Assembly: GCA_949825065.1 (NCBI GenBank)
Contig: OX463842.1
Location: forward strand, 51,148,526-51,212,525
DNA from: Odontocerum albicorne
Taxonomy: Eukaryota; Arthropoda; Insecta; Trichoptera; Odontoceridae
DNA length: 64,000 bases
Direction: 5' to 3'
Shown: in pieces, positions 22,931 to 35,245 of the stretch
Numbering within the stretch: position 1 is the stretch's first letter
Layout: the number at the start of each line of letters is the position of its first letter
Position numbers and translations under genes: made by a program
Notes under the pieces: generated by a model
The model's input: the letters and a program-made list of their open reading frames with translations, nothing else
The model's database searches: none
What the model was told of the DNA's origin: nothing

Positions 22931-23530
22931 TTAAAGGTTGTCAATACTGTAATAAAAATATACTATAGGGGTAGAAAATAAATCAGTTACAAATCTAATT
23001 CCTTAATCATAAGGTTTTCCATGAAGGGTGGCGCTTATTTCGAACCACGTGGTAATTATTATCATTAGTTATAACGAAAACCAATAAAGAGGTAGGGGTG
23101 CAGTAATTTAACACAGGGCATACAAAAAATAACGAAGTGAAAAAGGTCTGAGGGTTAAAGCTCTCTAGAAGAGACTCCACTGATGATTGAACTCAGGATA
23201 TTTTGGTGCGAAACAAGCATGTTACCAACTAATCCACGGCGCTTAAAAAATAGCCTTGTTCCTCCTAGCTTTTCGAGATATCTCTCCAAGTTGCATGTTG
23301 TGGATAATTCATCTCTTGCAGCATTCAACTGTTCTCCTTCACAGCGTATTTTATTTTTTCTGTGGACGATCTCTACGTCCTGTCTTGTTCACTTTCTATC
23401 AAAGTAAAGGGCAATCAAGATACTCGTTGTAAATGACCAAATGACAGATAAAACAGTGTTTCAAATAGGTAACACAATAAAGGCAAAATCAAACTAGTTT
23501 AAAAAGCAATAAATATGAAACTTGATCGGT
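22931..23530. other. Unassigned spacer with a possible SINE-head remnant
   Basis: Around 23175-23255 the string GATTGAACTCAGGATATT and, 40 bases on, TTACCAACTAATCCACGGCG resemble reverse-complemented B and A boxes, as in the SINE heads elsewhere. No tail is found. The remainder is unassigned. Confidence 0.4.
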
Positions 23531-23544
23531 TAAGAATAAAACAT

Positions 23545-24150
23545 ACTTCGTAATTTAAACGGATTTTTTAAAGTAACTGTTTGAAGTGCTTTAACATTAT
23601 TGACCATAGCTAGTAACTAGTTTGCGTCTTAACTTATTGACCATAGCTAGTAACTAGTTTGCGTCTTAACTTATTAAATAAAAACTTAAATTGGTGAACG
23701 TAATTTAGACGGATTTTTTTAAATATCTGTTTGAAGTGCTTTAACATTATTGACCATAGCTAGTAACTAGTTTGCGTCTTAACTTATTAAATAAAAACTT
23801 AAAATGGTGAACGTTATTTAGACGGATTTTTTAAAATAACTGTTTGAAGTGCTTTAACATTTTTGACCATAGCTAGTAACTAGTTTACGTCTTAACTTAT
23901 TAAATAAAAACTTAAATTGGTGAACGTAATTTAGACGGATTTTTTAAAATAACTGTTTGAAGTGCTTTAACATTATTGACAATAGCTAGTAACTAGTTCA
24001 CGTCTTAATTTATTAAATAAAAACTTAAATTGGTGAACGTAATTTAGACGGATTTTTTAAAATAACTGTTTGAAGTGCTTTAACATTATTGACCATAGCT
24101 AGTAACTAGTTTGCGTCTTAACTTATTAAATAAAAACTTAAATTGGTGAA
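23545..24150. repeat. Tandem array, ~112-bp unit, five copies
   Basis: Five units of about 112-115 bp. Each contains GACGGATTTTTT, GTTTGAAGTGCTTTAACATT, GACCATAGCTAGTAACTAG and TTAAATAAAAACTTAAATTGG. The first unit carries an extra 37-bp internal duplication (TTGACCATAGCTAGTAACTA and flank, 23600-23660). Units are about 95% identical by eye, suggesting recent or homogenised expansion. No open frame runs through. Confidence 0.9.
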
Positions 24151-24731
24151 AATTTTTCGAAAGATCCTTAACACCGATTTGACTTCCCTGAATTTCTCAC
24201 CACTTCAAGTAAAGGAATGGTTCGGCTCCAGGAATTGCGGAAATTTATCTCCGCTTGGCGTCATTAAAGAGTGGGAGCGCCCGCGCCGCGTGCGGAAAAT
24301 AACGCTGAATCGCTATTGGTGACATTTCATTTAATACTTACTGGGAACCAAAACATTAATCGACAAATATGTTCCACACAAACAAAAGTAAAGACAGCCC
24401 AGAGGAATATCCATCAATGTTAATATAATCCACGGCATTTTCAATGGTTTTGTTGCCTTTGGCGTTTTGGAAAAAATCTAGATAATTTTGAGGAAAAATT
24501 TGATGCAGTTCTGTATATATCGGTAACTCAAAGTTTTGTATGATTTCCATTAAGAGGTTTTTGGTTTGATTACCGATAGTGCCCAAAAAATCAATTAAAT
24601 AGTCCCAGTCTGGTTAAACAGTTAAATGGCGTTTTGGTAAAGAGGTATATGCCATCAATTACTTATTTGTCAGTTTAAAGTTTTGCAACATTTGTATTCC
24701 TAAAATACATACCTCAGGTAAATTTTTAAGG

Positions 24732-24772
24732 TAAACTTTGAATACATAAATAATTTATGTATTCAAAGTTTA
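24732..24772. repeat. Perfect 19-bp inverted repeat (hairpin)
   Basis: TAAACTTTGAATACATAAA at 24732-24750 is followed by the loop TAA and its exact complement at 24754-24772. It is not in any recognised element. Confidence 0.85.
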
Positions 24773-25254
24773 TTCGTTCGTCTGTCAACAATATTTGCGT
24801 GCACTAGACAAACGTAAGCATTATTGCATCTTGACGTGCCAATGCGTGCGATGACCACCTGCCAGTTCCGTGCCTGTTTAAATGGTTCTAGAACCGGGAG
24901 GCTTGATCAATAGGGTCGGAGGTACCAAAAAAATTAATAAATATGACTAGAAACAATGGGTGAGTATCCTTCCATAGATCTAGGGACCGAGATATATTGA
25001 ACTGGACCAAACTTATGATGTTTGATAGATTTTAACTAAATAAAATCCAGATACTTCCTAAAACATCAAAGGCTACAAAAGTATTGAAAATGGCGTGGAT
25101 TATTCATTGTTAGATATCCCTCTTCTTATGAGTTCCACGTGAAGGAATTATGTGACACCTATATTTTTCCCAGCATGTTGTCGAAGAACTTTGAATATAT
25201 TCGATAACGGTAAAGGGAGGAAAACCATTTAGGTAGTCGATCAGAGCATAGTTG
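24773..25254. other. Unassigned spacer
   Basis: Bases 24780-24920 are less AT-rich than the surroundings but show no motif. Nothing else supported. Confidence 0.3.
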
Positions 25255-25765
25255 TTATTACGACAGGAGTTTCAATACTTGGGCTTGCAAGATGAATGGC
25301 GTATGGAGAAGATTTGTGTGAGCTGTTGAGTGTGGTTTTTTTTTTGTTGTTTTTATATTTGTATTTTTATATATTTTTGTGTTTATTTTTATGATTTTGT
25401 GCGGCATATAGTGGGGTGAACGTTTTTGGTCTGTCTGGAGTGATGAAGCGTAAGGAGTTTGATTTCGCATGATGTTTGCAGTTGTAATTGAGTGTTACTG
25501 TTTGTCAGGTTGATGAGAATATGCAACGGGGTTTTGTTTTTGTGTAATCAAAAATCGGAAAGAAGTATCGATTTATTTTTTCATACTAAATGTCCTCAGT
25601 GAGATACAGGCAAAAGCGTTGTTTACCGGGGACACGACAAATGAAAGGCAACAAACCCAGATCCATTAAAATTGTATGTCCAAATTAAATTACCTGTTGC
25701 TTTTTCGCAAATTATATATATTTCTTGTCATGTGTAAAATAAACAAATAAATAAAAATGCCAGAA
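25255..25765 (+). repeat. Dispersed repeat family D, longest copy (copy 3)
   Basis: Contains all blocks of the family in order, ending AAATAAACAAATAAATAAAA. The 5' part (25255-25500) extends beyond the other copies. A 70-codon frame on the opposite strand is rich in Lys/Thr/His and is not convincing. The tail suggests a non-LTR retroelement of unknown class. Confidence 0.6.
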
Positions 25766-26920
25766 AGAATGATGGAAGTCTAGGTTAGCTGGTAATCAAT
25801 GGGACAGTCAAAAAGAGATGAGCAAGAGGAAGGTGACATTTGAGATGAACGGACCAAATAAAAGAGTTATCAAGATCGTTTTTAAGTGCTGCATTCAACA
25901 TACCTCAGGACAAGATGAAGACAAGGGGTTCGCTAAGCTTGAGACAGCAGAGAACCACGATAGTCTGCATTGAACACCAGATGAAGAATAAAAATATATT
26001 CTGCGTAGTTACTTCAAAGGTGAAGAACATAAACCATATTCTTTTCTTCCCGAATAATGAAATAATGACTCGAATACATAATATTCAAAAGACCAGCCAT
26101 TAATTAGTTTATTTTATAATTTGAGTACATTAAATGACACTAATATACTGTCTTTTATTAATTTATCAAAGGTTTCGGCTTTGTGGAACTTCATTAAAGA
26201 TTTTTTTTTGTTCCATGACTTTCATTAACTCTCATTACACGTGTTTTTACCTCCTATTTTAAGGTTTATTTCACGTAAGATTATCCTGGTTTATTACGAG
26301 TGTAATAGTAAGACCCAATTAGTATCATGTTTAATTGGAAATGGTATTTTGACCTAAAATAAAAGTTTCAATGAGAGGTGAAATATTTTACCTTCTTCAA
26401 CCTTGACGTGGAATATAAAAAAATGATGTTATCAGTGGAAAAAACAAGTTAGAATGCCTTCTTCAAGTAATATTTCATCAGGATATAACAGTTTTAAAAA
26501 TTGCATCATTTTTATAATATAATAATAAGTTTATAATGAAAATTCTTTTACTATAATAAGCTTTGAATCATGCAATATAGTGCGATATCAAACAGGAAGT
26601 ATTTTTTTATGATCCCCACGAAATACTGGCACGGTGTAACGAGATATTTTGAGCGATAATAATGGAAGCGCTGCGCTCTCCTCCCTTATACGCCCCTCAT
26701 CACCATAAAGGTGGTGCTTCACTGCATGTAACCTTCTTCGAGAGCCAAAGGGGCATGGGTGGAACATAATTATTTTTCAGGTATGTATCTCAAAAGATTA
26801 TAATATTTTTTTCAAAGCATTGCGAACAATATTAACTTTAATATTGCATTAAACACTCTTCTTGAGGTAATGTTTTTTTCATGAATTAAAATCCGACGGA
26901 ATCGGTCCCGTAGCTTGGAT
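25766..26920. other. Unassigned AT-rich region
   Basis: Bases 26630-26760 form a GC-richer patch (CGCTGCGCTCTCCTCCC) without recognisable coding or structural signal. The rest shows nothing I can support. Confidence 0.35.
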
Positions 26921-27877
26921 TTAACCCTCTGTCGGCCGCAATACATATCCTAACACGTTCGGGCGCAACTCATCTGTGAGATTATTTTTTTTATTTTTGC
27001 TTACGCTTAAGGGAAAGCTTATAAAACTGAATTTTTCACTCAAACAAGATTATATAACATTTGTACATTTTTTTGCACTTTTCAATAACATTTTTTCAAA
27101 TTTTATCATATTGTTTTTTTTTCTTAAAATAGAAAATAACTAGTTTTCAACATTCTTAGTCTTTTGTTGGCAGCTTATCAACAGAACTAACGCAATTCAG
27201 TGACATCACAATTTTTTTCAGTCATTTAATACCCACAATATGTTTGTAAAAAAGATTTAGCACAATAAAAAGTATGTGGAATTAACTGTCACATCTTCAT
27301 AAGGTTCATGTGATGAAAATAAAAGCAATAACTTAACATTAGAGAACACTATCCTACCACTTTTTCAAACTTAATTTAGAATTTAAAATTCAAATTCACT
27401 TGTGATCATAAAACGTCTTCACAAAAACAAAAGAGAGGAATCAAAATATGATTAGAAAGTTACTCCTGATCAGGCTTACGCTGAACATTTTCGAAAAAAA
27501 TCTTATAACAATTTTCACACACCATGCGTACATGTTTGTATTCATATAGTAAATAACGATCAATATCATTGAATTAGGGGCTACAACGTAGATAAACGAA
27601 CTATTGCAGGTACATAAAAAAATTATGGAGAAACAAAATTAAATTTCGGAAATCAAAAATACTTACGCAATCGGGCGCAACTCATCCAGCAGATTAAAAC
27701 TTCCATCAAGGAGACCAACAGTGCGCTTGAGAAATAACAAATTTACCCTTGTGTGAGGTATAGGGAGTCAGGAAGCTACTATAAGTCTCACCTGTTTGTC
27801 GGTAAACCTCGCCCATTGGCACAAAAAAAACTAGGTACCTCATCTCACAGATTAGATCCAGCCCGCCCAAGGGTTAA
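26921..27877 (+). mobile_element. Second TTAA-flanked element (piggyBac-type MITE candidate)
   Basis: Left end TTAACCCTCTGTCGGCC and right end (reverse complement) TTAACCCTTGGGCGGGC, so short inverted termini flanked by TTAA, 957 bp apart. A subterminal block CGGGCGCAACTCATC occurs directly at ~26960 and ~27674. Termini differ from those of the 620-bp family. No transposase inside. Single copy here, so the borders rest on termini alone. Confidence 0.5.
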
Positions 27878-28228
27878 ATACTTAAATACGTCTGTTTTGT
27901 CAGCTCAGCCGTGGAGCTTATCACAGAGGAAAGGCTATTTTAAATATTAATCTTGATTTAATAACGTTGCTTGAAATATTTATAATTTATTAGCCATCTT
28001 TGTGGTGCTCACCTGAATTGCAAAGCACCGTTTATTTAATTTTTACTTATTTTATTATTCGTCTAATTTTCTAGTAATGTGATTAACAAATTCCTTAATT
28101 TGCAAAGAAAAAACTTGACACTTAAGATGTTTATGTTATCTAGCAAATTAATTAAATAAAAAAAAAACTAATCCTTTTATCACTCAATTATTCATACATA
28201 TAATACACACATACACATATAATCAAAG
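27878..28228. other. AT-rich spacer
   Basis: No feature recognised. Confidence 0.35.
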
Positions 28229-28882
28229 TCACTTAAATACGTTGTTGAGTGCTTTCTAGCGCGCTCAATCCTAGGAGAAAATTTACTTTGGCTTTTGGTA
28301 ATGTGATATGAAATATGTCAATATCCGAAGCAGTCCCGTTCAAAAGAGTTAAGACCCTTCCAACAGGCATAGCGGCTGGAAGATCCGTTCTTGCGTATGT
28401 TATTGAGAACAGTTCTTGCCGGCGCAGTCTAGTGTAATTATTAGGAACATTTAACGCTAATCTTTGTTGTACTGCTAGACAGCTCACGGCTGCTTGAAAG
28501 AATTTGACAACGTATACCAGGAGACGCAGATCTCTTCTTACGCTCAAGGAGTTATACCCGAGCATGCCCAGCAGAAACTGAGTAGGATAAAGCCATGGAT
28601 GGATACCGAACTCACTTATATAGAGATATAGTAGATATTTTTTTGTGTCATCTCCACCATGTGTGAGTTCTGCAAGCATTGCTTTCTAGTTTGTTAACGT
28701 TGTTAATGAATTAAACAACGTTTTGAGCACCATTTGCTTTTCAAACGACTTAGAGATTCTCATTACAAATCCTAGAGTTTTATAAGCTGAGTTGCACGTA
28801 ATTTTAATGTGAGGACCAAATGCGAGATTGCTTTGGAACAAGACACCCAGATTTTCGTGTATAACGTTTGAGTGCTCCATTT
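28229..28882 (-). pseudogene. Jockey-type LINE ORF2, C-terminal region
   Basis: Two adjacent minus-strand frames make one product. 28880-28686 gives ENLGVLFQSNLAFGPHI, then YKTLGFVMRISKSF and LKTLFNSL, the region after the polymerase core in Jockey elements. After a frameshift, 28679-28233 gives KYLLYLYISEFG, LYPTQFLLGMLGYNSLSVRRDL, VPNNYTRLRRQELF and SDIDIFHITL, the conserved C-terminus. The catalytic residues lie further 5' and are missing. Frame break at about 28680. The body is otherwise well kept, so it is younger than the fragment at 3840. Confidence 0.7.
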
Positions 28883-29767
28883 ACCTTGTTGCTTATTCTT
28901 TATATTCAATATATATATAATACTCGTATATCAAATATGAGCATTAATATTTAAATTTATCTACGCTTTACTTTCTTATTACATAAATTAAAACAAGAAA
29001 AGGTAAAATAATACCAAACGATACCAAAAACGTGTTACTATGTTATAAAAGTCTGTTTATTTCAGAGTATAATATTATTTTGGCATTTAGTGAGACTCCG
29101 TTGAAGTAATTTTATGTGACTCGTACTTTATTATCCGATAAGAGGATAGATTCCGATTTTTGCTCAGAAGTAGTGAATTTGTATTCAATACACATTTGAC
29201 AGTACAAAGCATTTGATAGTCATGACTAGGGGGCTTCAGTCCTAAGGGTGTCTCCTCAGGGGTTGTATGTTACGTTACTGCCTTGATACGGGAGTATATC
29301 ATGCTGTCTGATAGACGTATAAATATTTGAGTTGGCCATAAATTTCCATGATGTCATGGGACCTCCACGTTTGAAGCTTTTACGGGGTCCTTGGGTTATT
29401 GGGATGGGACGTTACAGCGTGGTCAGTTCTGTGTTTAAGTTTCTACAACGGTAGATTGTGCAGGGGACTTTTCTACAGAAAATACAAAAAACTGAAAGAG
29501 ATTTATTTTTATTGTCCATTTAATTATTGGTTTGATGGGAAAATAAAGACTTAGTTATGTTGATTCATGTGTGAATAAACTACATAATGAAAGAAATAAA
29601 CTATCAACAGCCGTAGTCTAACGAAAAACATTCAAATTAAGCAATCGGATATCCCAAGTTCGATTCTTGACGGATTCACTTTTAGTTGGCTTAACTCTTA
29701 GAACATGTTATAATAAAATAAATGTATTTCGGTATTTTTTTATTAACCGTAAAATTTTAAAATGCCC
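28883..29767. other. Unassigned spacer
   Basis: Bases 29220-29470 are GC-richer but match nothing I know. At 29610-29680 a GTAGTCTAACG ... AGTTCGATTCTTGACGG pair loosely resembles a tRNA-like SINE head. Confidence 0.3.
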
Positions 29768-30377
29768 TTAACCCTTCCTTCCCTGTGATGTGTAACTAGT
29801 ACACATTGCTTCTAAAAACTTTAATATCTCTATAAATATAATAAACACGGGGTTCAGATTTTAGGTATTCTTCCGTAATACATTTACACATTGAATGAAA
29901 AAAAATAATATTAATAATAATTAGCACTTATCGGCCACATCGGAGATATTTTGTGAAAATCGGGAATTAATTCAGCAATACAATCAAACGTTTGCCAGTG
30001 TGTGACGTAGGTATATTAATTCTTAAACACCGCTATGGGTGAGGAAGCGACACTACTCACGTCTTATTCTCACTCTACCTCGGTATATGGGATCGAAAGA
30101 AATAGGATCTCAGTTTGCTCGCTTTAGTAGCTCATCATTTGGGCATCCATTTGAGGTGGCCTTTTTTCCCATTTTGTAAACGTCGGCTGATGTTTTTTTC
30201 ATGTTTTCAGCAATTAAATTTCAATATTATCACTTTTGATTTTAAATTTAAATAATTTAAGAGATTGGCTATGAATATTCTAATGTATTCGATTTTAAAT
30301 CGCTCATTTAAACATGTGTATTGAACACACAGCACCGGAATGTGCGGATTTTTTCAGCACAGAAAGGGAAAGGTTAA
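29768..30377 (+). mobile_element. piggyBac-type MITE, subfamily 1 (copy 3)
   Basis: TTAACCCTTCCTTCCCTGTG at the left and CACAGAAAGGGAAAGGTTAA at the right with flanking TTAA; 610 bp. Closely follows the copies at 4263 and 6601. Confidence 0.75.
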
Positions 30378-30393
30378 TGAACATAAAAATATC

Positions 30394-30460
30394 GCTCCAT
30401 AAAACTCCCCCTAACGAAAAGCTGCAGTAGATTTAATGTGCCGATCATCTTAAACGTTAA
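30394..30460 (+). repeat. Short dispersed repeat
   Basis: The block ATAAAACTCCCCCTAACGAA to GTGCCGATCATCTT recurs with changes at 32400-32455. The identity of the parent element is unknown. Confidence 0.4.
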
Positions 30461-30797
30461 ATCTTATCAAAACGAATACACGCAGAGGCATCTTGCATCC
30501 ATAGGATGCCTGTCCATCAAATTCGATCAGAAGGATATAAAGTCTATCGTATCGTCGCAAACACAATATGATGTACGTGACATACCTTTACTTAAACATT
30601 TGGAGAAGAAATTTCTTACTGCGAAAACGTTTCTGCAGAGAAACACCCCTGCGGAGAAATACCCCACGAAAAACCGTTGGGATAATAATGTCCTCAATTC
30701 TCAGGAAATGTGTCTCCCACAGTGTGCTCACTACTTTATGTTTATTTTGCTTACATTCATTTTGTTTTACAGCCACCATGTATTGGAGCATTTATTA

Positions 30798-30970
30798 TTA
30801 TACAGAGATTTCTCCGGAAATAAGTTTGATCGCCCTTCGCCGAGATGGTCCTCTAACAGATGTGGGTTTCTGGATCATGGTGAAGTAGGTGTTGGAGTTA
30901 AGGATGGTGGGAATGAACCTTTTGTGGCACATGGCTGACGATACTTGGGAATGAAGGGACTCGAATAATT
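30798..30970 (-). other. Candidate 3'-terminal coding exon (gene unknown)
   Basis: On the minus strand a good acceptor (TTTCAACCCTTCACAG) precedes an open stretch ending in TAA at 30798. It encodes about 57 residues: LFESLHSQVSSAMCHKRF, IPTILNSNTYFTMIQ, then SVRGPSRRRAIKLISGE. Codon choice and GC content are higher than the surroundings, and the product is not AT-biased. I do not recognise the protein. The opposite strand is also open over part of it (to 30938), so a fragment of a mobile element is an alternative. Confidence 0.3.
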
Positions 30971-30979
30971 CTGTGAAGG

Positions 30980-32805
30980 GTTGAAATATAATCAACCTTG
31001 AATAATATTTGATTTTCAAAGTATTTATTTATATTTTACGTAGAAATTTAAAAGTACAATACAATTAAAGAATAAAGTATTATATTTAACAATAAAAAAA
31101 CATCGAGTATAGATCGTTTAGCCTAAAGAGTCATTTTGCAATAGTGTAAGTAACAAGTATTACACAACTTGTGTAGTGGTATTTGTTTTAGAATGCCACA
31201 CGATTGGTTCGCGCAGAGCGCATGTTTGTAATGTTCTTAAAATACTCGGTGATTAAAAAAACACTACCATCTCGAAATAAGGAAAGGGAAAACCGCTTTC
31301 GGGCCAAACAAGGGAAATATTTTTTAATTTTGGTAATGATTGATAATAATTGGGGATCGGTCGAAAAGATGCTGCAATCTATTAGTGCGATTTTTATGTG
31401 CGATCTAATTAATTTATAATTCAAAATTTTTCGAAAGCTTATAATGTACTTTGTTACAGCTTAAAGTTTTCTAGAATTTACAATAGTATCACTCCATCCA
31501 CTATTATTTTAAAACTTTATTATTTGACATTGTAATTATGATACATTAATATGTTAAATAATCTTACATTCATTTTATTTTTATGTGCAACCTAATTAAA
31601 GCCGACGAACATTTTTACTTTATAATACTTGTGCATATTTTTAATCTTGAAAAATTCCATTAATGTTATTTAGTGTTTCCTAGAATCTGCCATGCATAAG
31701 CAATCAATATGTTAAATAAACTTACTTTCATTTTATTTTTGTGATTATTACAATTAAAGGTACAACATTTTTAATTTACAAAACCTCTGTGTTCATTTCA
31801 ATGTTTGAATATAAAATATTATTTTTATATTTTTTTGCTTTTTCACTTCATTGAAGAAATAAAGTGACAAGTGTTTGCAAACTCGCTGTTACTCATACTA
31901 TTGCAAAATGATTATATGCTGAACGATCTATATTGCTTGTAATGTATTAACCAGATAAAAAATAATAAACGTGTAGTTATTTTTTGTTAACTGTTAAAAA
32001 TACAACTTTCTAGAAAATAAATACATTAAAATAGTGTGAAATTATAACAATAGATAGTAAATAAGAAGACTAAGAAAAAGAAAATATTACAGTTGTGGCT
32101 TAAGCCTTGTGGAACTCCATTTAAATCTCCATATTTGTGGGAGGCCGTGGTCTTATTATCCACGCTAAGAGAGCGCTCCAGGTTCGATTTAAAATCACCT
32201 ATTTTGTTGCTTTCCTTTATACATCTTTTAAAATAAATAGTGATAATCGGCATTACAACTAAGTAGGTTCGATCCCTGGCGGACTCACTTCCAAATTCGT
32301 TTCACTTTGAGACCGTTTCACATCTGAATAAATGTTTTTTTCTGTAGCTTTTATACTTCATACCATGATTTTTTTATATCGATTCTAAGCAATACTATAT
32401 AAAACTCTGCCTAACGAAAAACTATAGCAGATTAAATATGTCCATCGTCTTGCAACTTCGATTACTTTGCCATTTGACCTTTGGGTTTAATCTGCCTAGA
32501 TTGTGTGCTTGCTGAAGTGCAAAAGATTGCCCACTTAAAATTAACGCGCACAGGAGTCTTTTAGTAGTAAAATGGCTGAAAACCGTACTCAATTACGAAT
32601 GATAGTCTTTATATTGCATTTATTACAAAATTGAAAACTCGTTTGTCATGTGCCTTGCCAAAGAACTGTAACATTTACGAGTATATCATACGACTTACTA
32701 TAGATCAACTGACACAGATCATATTCATGATCTTTTGTATCATATGCCTTATCATGGATCTGCAATGTACGTATCATGTGATTTTTTATAGTTCGTAACT
32801 ATGAA
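30980..32805. other. Unassigned AT-rich region
   Basis: Includes the second copy of the short repeat (32400-32455) and a GGTTCGATCCCTGGCGG string at 32267-32283 like a tRNA B box without a matching A box. No gene supported. Confidence 0.35.
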
Positions 32806-32814
32806 TCATTTTCA

Positions 32815-33205
32815 TGACTTTTGGAATCGTATGCCTTACTAACCTGTAATTTAAATATCATACGCTTTGCCATCTAAAGGTTCATAAATAATATGCCTTA
32901 CTAACCTGTAATTTAAATATCATACGCTTTGCCATCTATAGGTACATAAATAATATGCCTTACTAATCTGTAATTTAAATATCATACGCTTTGCCATCTA
33001 AAGGTTCGTAAATCATATGCCTTAGTAACCTGTAATTTAAATATCATACGCTTTGCCATCTAAAGGTTCATAAATCATATGTCTTACTAACCTGTCATTT
33101 AGTTATCATACGTTTTGCCATCTAAAGGTTCATAAATCATATGCCTTACTAGCCTGTAATTTAAATATCACACGATTTGCCATCTATAGGAACATAAATC
33201 ATATG
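32815..33205. repeat. Tandem array, 62-bp unit, about six copies
   Basis: Units share ATATGCCTTACTAACCTG, TAATTTAAATATCATACG and TTTGCCATCTAAAGGTTCAT. Period is about 62 bp, with small substitutions between copies and a decayed half unit on the left side. Confidence 0.9.
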
Positions 33206-33390
33206 CGGTGACCTCCGTGACCAAGTTGATGATACGTTTATTATTTGACCCGGGACTAGTGCTGTCAGTTGCCTTTAATATTCGTATGTATATTGTTTTA
33301 AAAAGCAACTGAGTTTATTTATTTGTTGGCCTTTTAAAAATATTTCTGGACGGCTGGAAGACATCGTTACAAGACAACAAATCTCTCAGA
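33206..33390 (+). mobile_element. Probable decayed tRNA-derived SINE
   Basis: Starts GGTGACCTCCGTGACCAAGTT, close to the SINE head at 664, and near the end has TTTCTGGACGGCTGGAAGACAT, close to the SINE tail. The middle is diverged. It directly follows the 62-bp tandem array. Confidence 0.4.
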
Positions 33391-34628
33391 TCGTACTGTA
33401 TCCAGTGACAATGAAAATTTGTTAATATTAAACATGTTTAAAAATATTCCAATTATTTTTTAATTTATTTGATTATTATTGTCGGCGTGAAGGTTTTATT
33501 GGTTTTTAAATTTGTACTTGCTCTTATTTTCCAGTCAGATGGAAATTTTCTACTTTAAAGCGACGGGAAAACATTTTCTTGTAGTAGAAATATCCGATAT
33601 CAGATAGTATGTATCAGATAAAGATATGTGAGATGTAGGGCACGGTGAGATGTCAACACATCGCATAGCATTACTTTGATCTGCTCGTTACACGAAACCG
33701 AATGAAAGTGTCCTCGTAAACCTATGTACTTAATCCGTCGGGGGTTCAATTTACTTGCGAGGCTATTTAACTATGACACGTTTTCACAATATGACAATTA
33801 GTTACTTGTCGTATTTATTTTTATTCATTCTTGAAATTACAGATATACAGAAATCTAAAAAAAATTAAAAAAAAATTAAAAAAAAATTAGTAAATAGTTA
33901 AAACTTAAAAGTTAAGGCTAGTTCGATTTTATCAGCATTTGCCTTGATATGAGGGGTTAAATATTTTTAATCTAGCGCGATCAACTCTAAAATATCAAAA
34001 TCTACTTTATTTATTAGAGTGCGACGTCACGTAGTGGCGAAGAAGAAACTGTCCAGAAGAACTCGACTCGTACATTCAGCGGTGATACACCCGAGTGTGG
34101 AAATATTAGCGACAATCACGGATTTAATCTCCACACATCATTTAAGAGGTGCAATAAACAGTTTCTTGACCTAAGAATTGACAACACATTCCTGAAAAAA
34201 GGGTGCTTTTTTTTACAATATCACGCTTGAAAAATATAAAACTGGCTTTTTTAAAGATAAAGCGAGGAGTATGGAGCTTTTTGATGAGCTATTTAAAGAT
34301 ATTTTCTTCAATACATATGATAAGTATACAATTTAAGACAAATATATAAAATAGGTGATCAAATAATGAAATTACAACGCCTAGTGCACTGGTTCTCTAT
34401 GTATTAAAAAAATGGAAGGCTTTATTCATTTTTGTGCACTTGTACTCAACGGTTCGCCTTCCTTTCAAAACGATGTAAATCGTTAATATTGCGTTATGCA
34501 TACTAAAATAAAATGTAAAAAAATCTAATTAAAATCTTAAAATTTGATTACCTTTTGGAGCTCACGTTACTGTTTGATTAAATATTAGCGTCACAACGTC
34601 CATTTAAGATACATGAGGAGGTAATATT
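33391..34628. other. Unassigned AT-rich region
   Basis: Contains an A-rich repeat (AAAAAAAATT units, 33855-33890). No gene recognised. Confidence 0.35.
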
Positions 34629-34643
34629 AAAAAAAGAACATGC

Positions 34644-35245
34644 ACTTCTTCTCCCTGGCTCCATCCCATCTCACTGTCTGCGAAAACTGTTGGGGTCAGC
34701 TCTCCTCGTCCTCAGGATGTTTGCTCTTCTGTCCCGGACTACGTCCCCCAGGCCGTGCCTCTGCATCAGGTTATCTTTTTGCACCTTTGGTCTTCCTCTG
34801 GTTGTTATTTGAGGAAGGTCCATGGAGATTGCCTGGTTCACAATTTGATCGGGCGCTCTGCGTTCAACGTGCCCATACCATCTCAATCGCCTCTCCTCCA
34901 TCTTACTGTTGATGTCTGTAACACTTAGGCTTCCGCGAATACGTGAGCTTTTTATGTTGTCTCTTAGGGGCACACCAGCTGACCATCTCGGCATGCGCAT
35001 TTCAGCAGTTTCTAGTTGCCTAGAATAAGAGTTATACATCGTCCAGCATTCGGAGCCATAGAGGAGTGCAGGTCTGACAATCGTTTGGTATACTTTTCTT
35101 TTTAACTTTACTGGCATTTTCGTATCACATAGAACTCCCGTCATTGATCTAAACTGCATCAATCCCACACTAATTCTATGTGTTACATCTGCTGCACATC
35201 CTCCATCGCTATGGATGAGTGACCCAAGATACTTAAAGGAGTAAC
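34644..35245 (-). mobile_element. RTE-type LINE family A, young truncated copy (copy 2)
   Basis: The minus strand is open through the whole insert. It runs from YSFKYLGSLIHSDGG through VRPALLYGSECWTMY and RLRWYGHVERRAP to the natural stop at 34671, with a 12-base in-frame deletion relative to copy 1. Flanked by a perfect 15-bp duplication, AAAAAAAGAACATGC, at 34629-34643 and 35246-35260. The 3' end is the family end (GGGAGAAGAAG). Lacks the polymerase catalytic block, so it cannot be active, but the perfect duplication and open frame suggest a recent insertion. Confidence 0.9.

Noticed and set aside
29610..29690. Additional SINE head
   Set aside because: Only a loose B-box-like AGTTCGATTC string; no matching A box or tail.
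32815..33205. CRISPR array
   Set aside because: Units are head-to-tail tandem repeats without unique spacers, and the DNA is eukaryotic.
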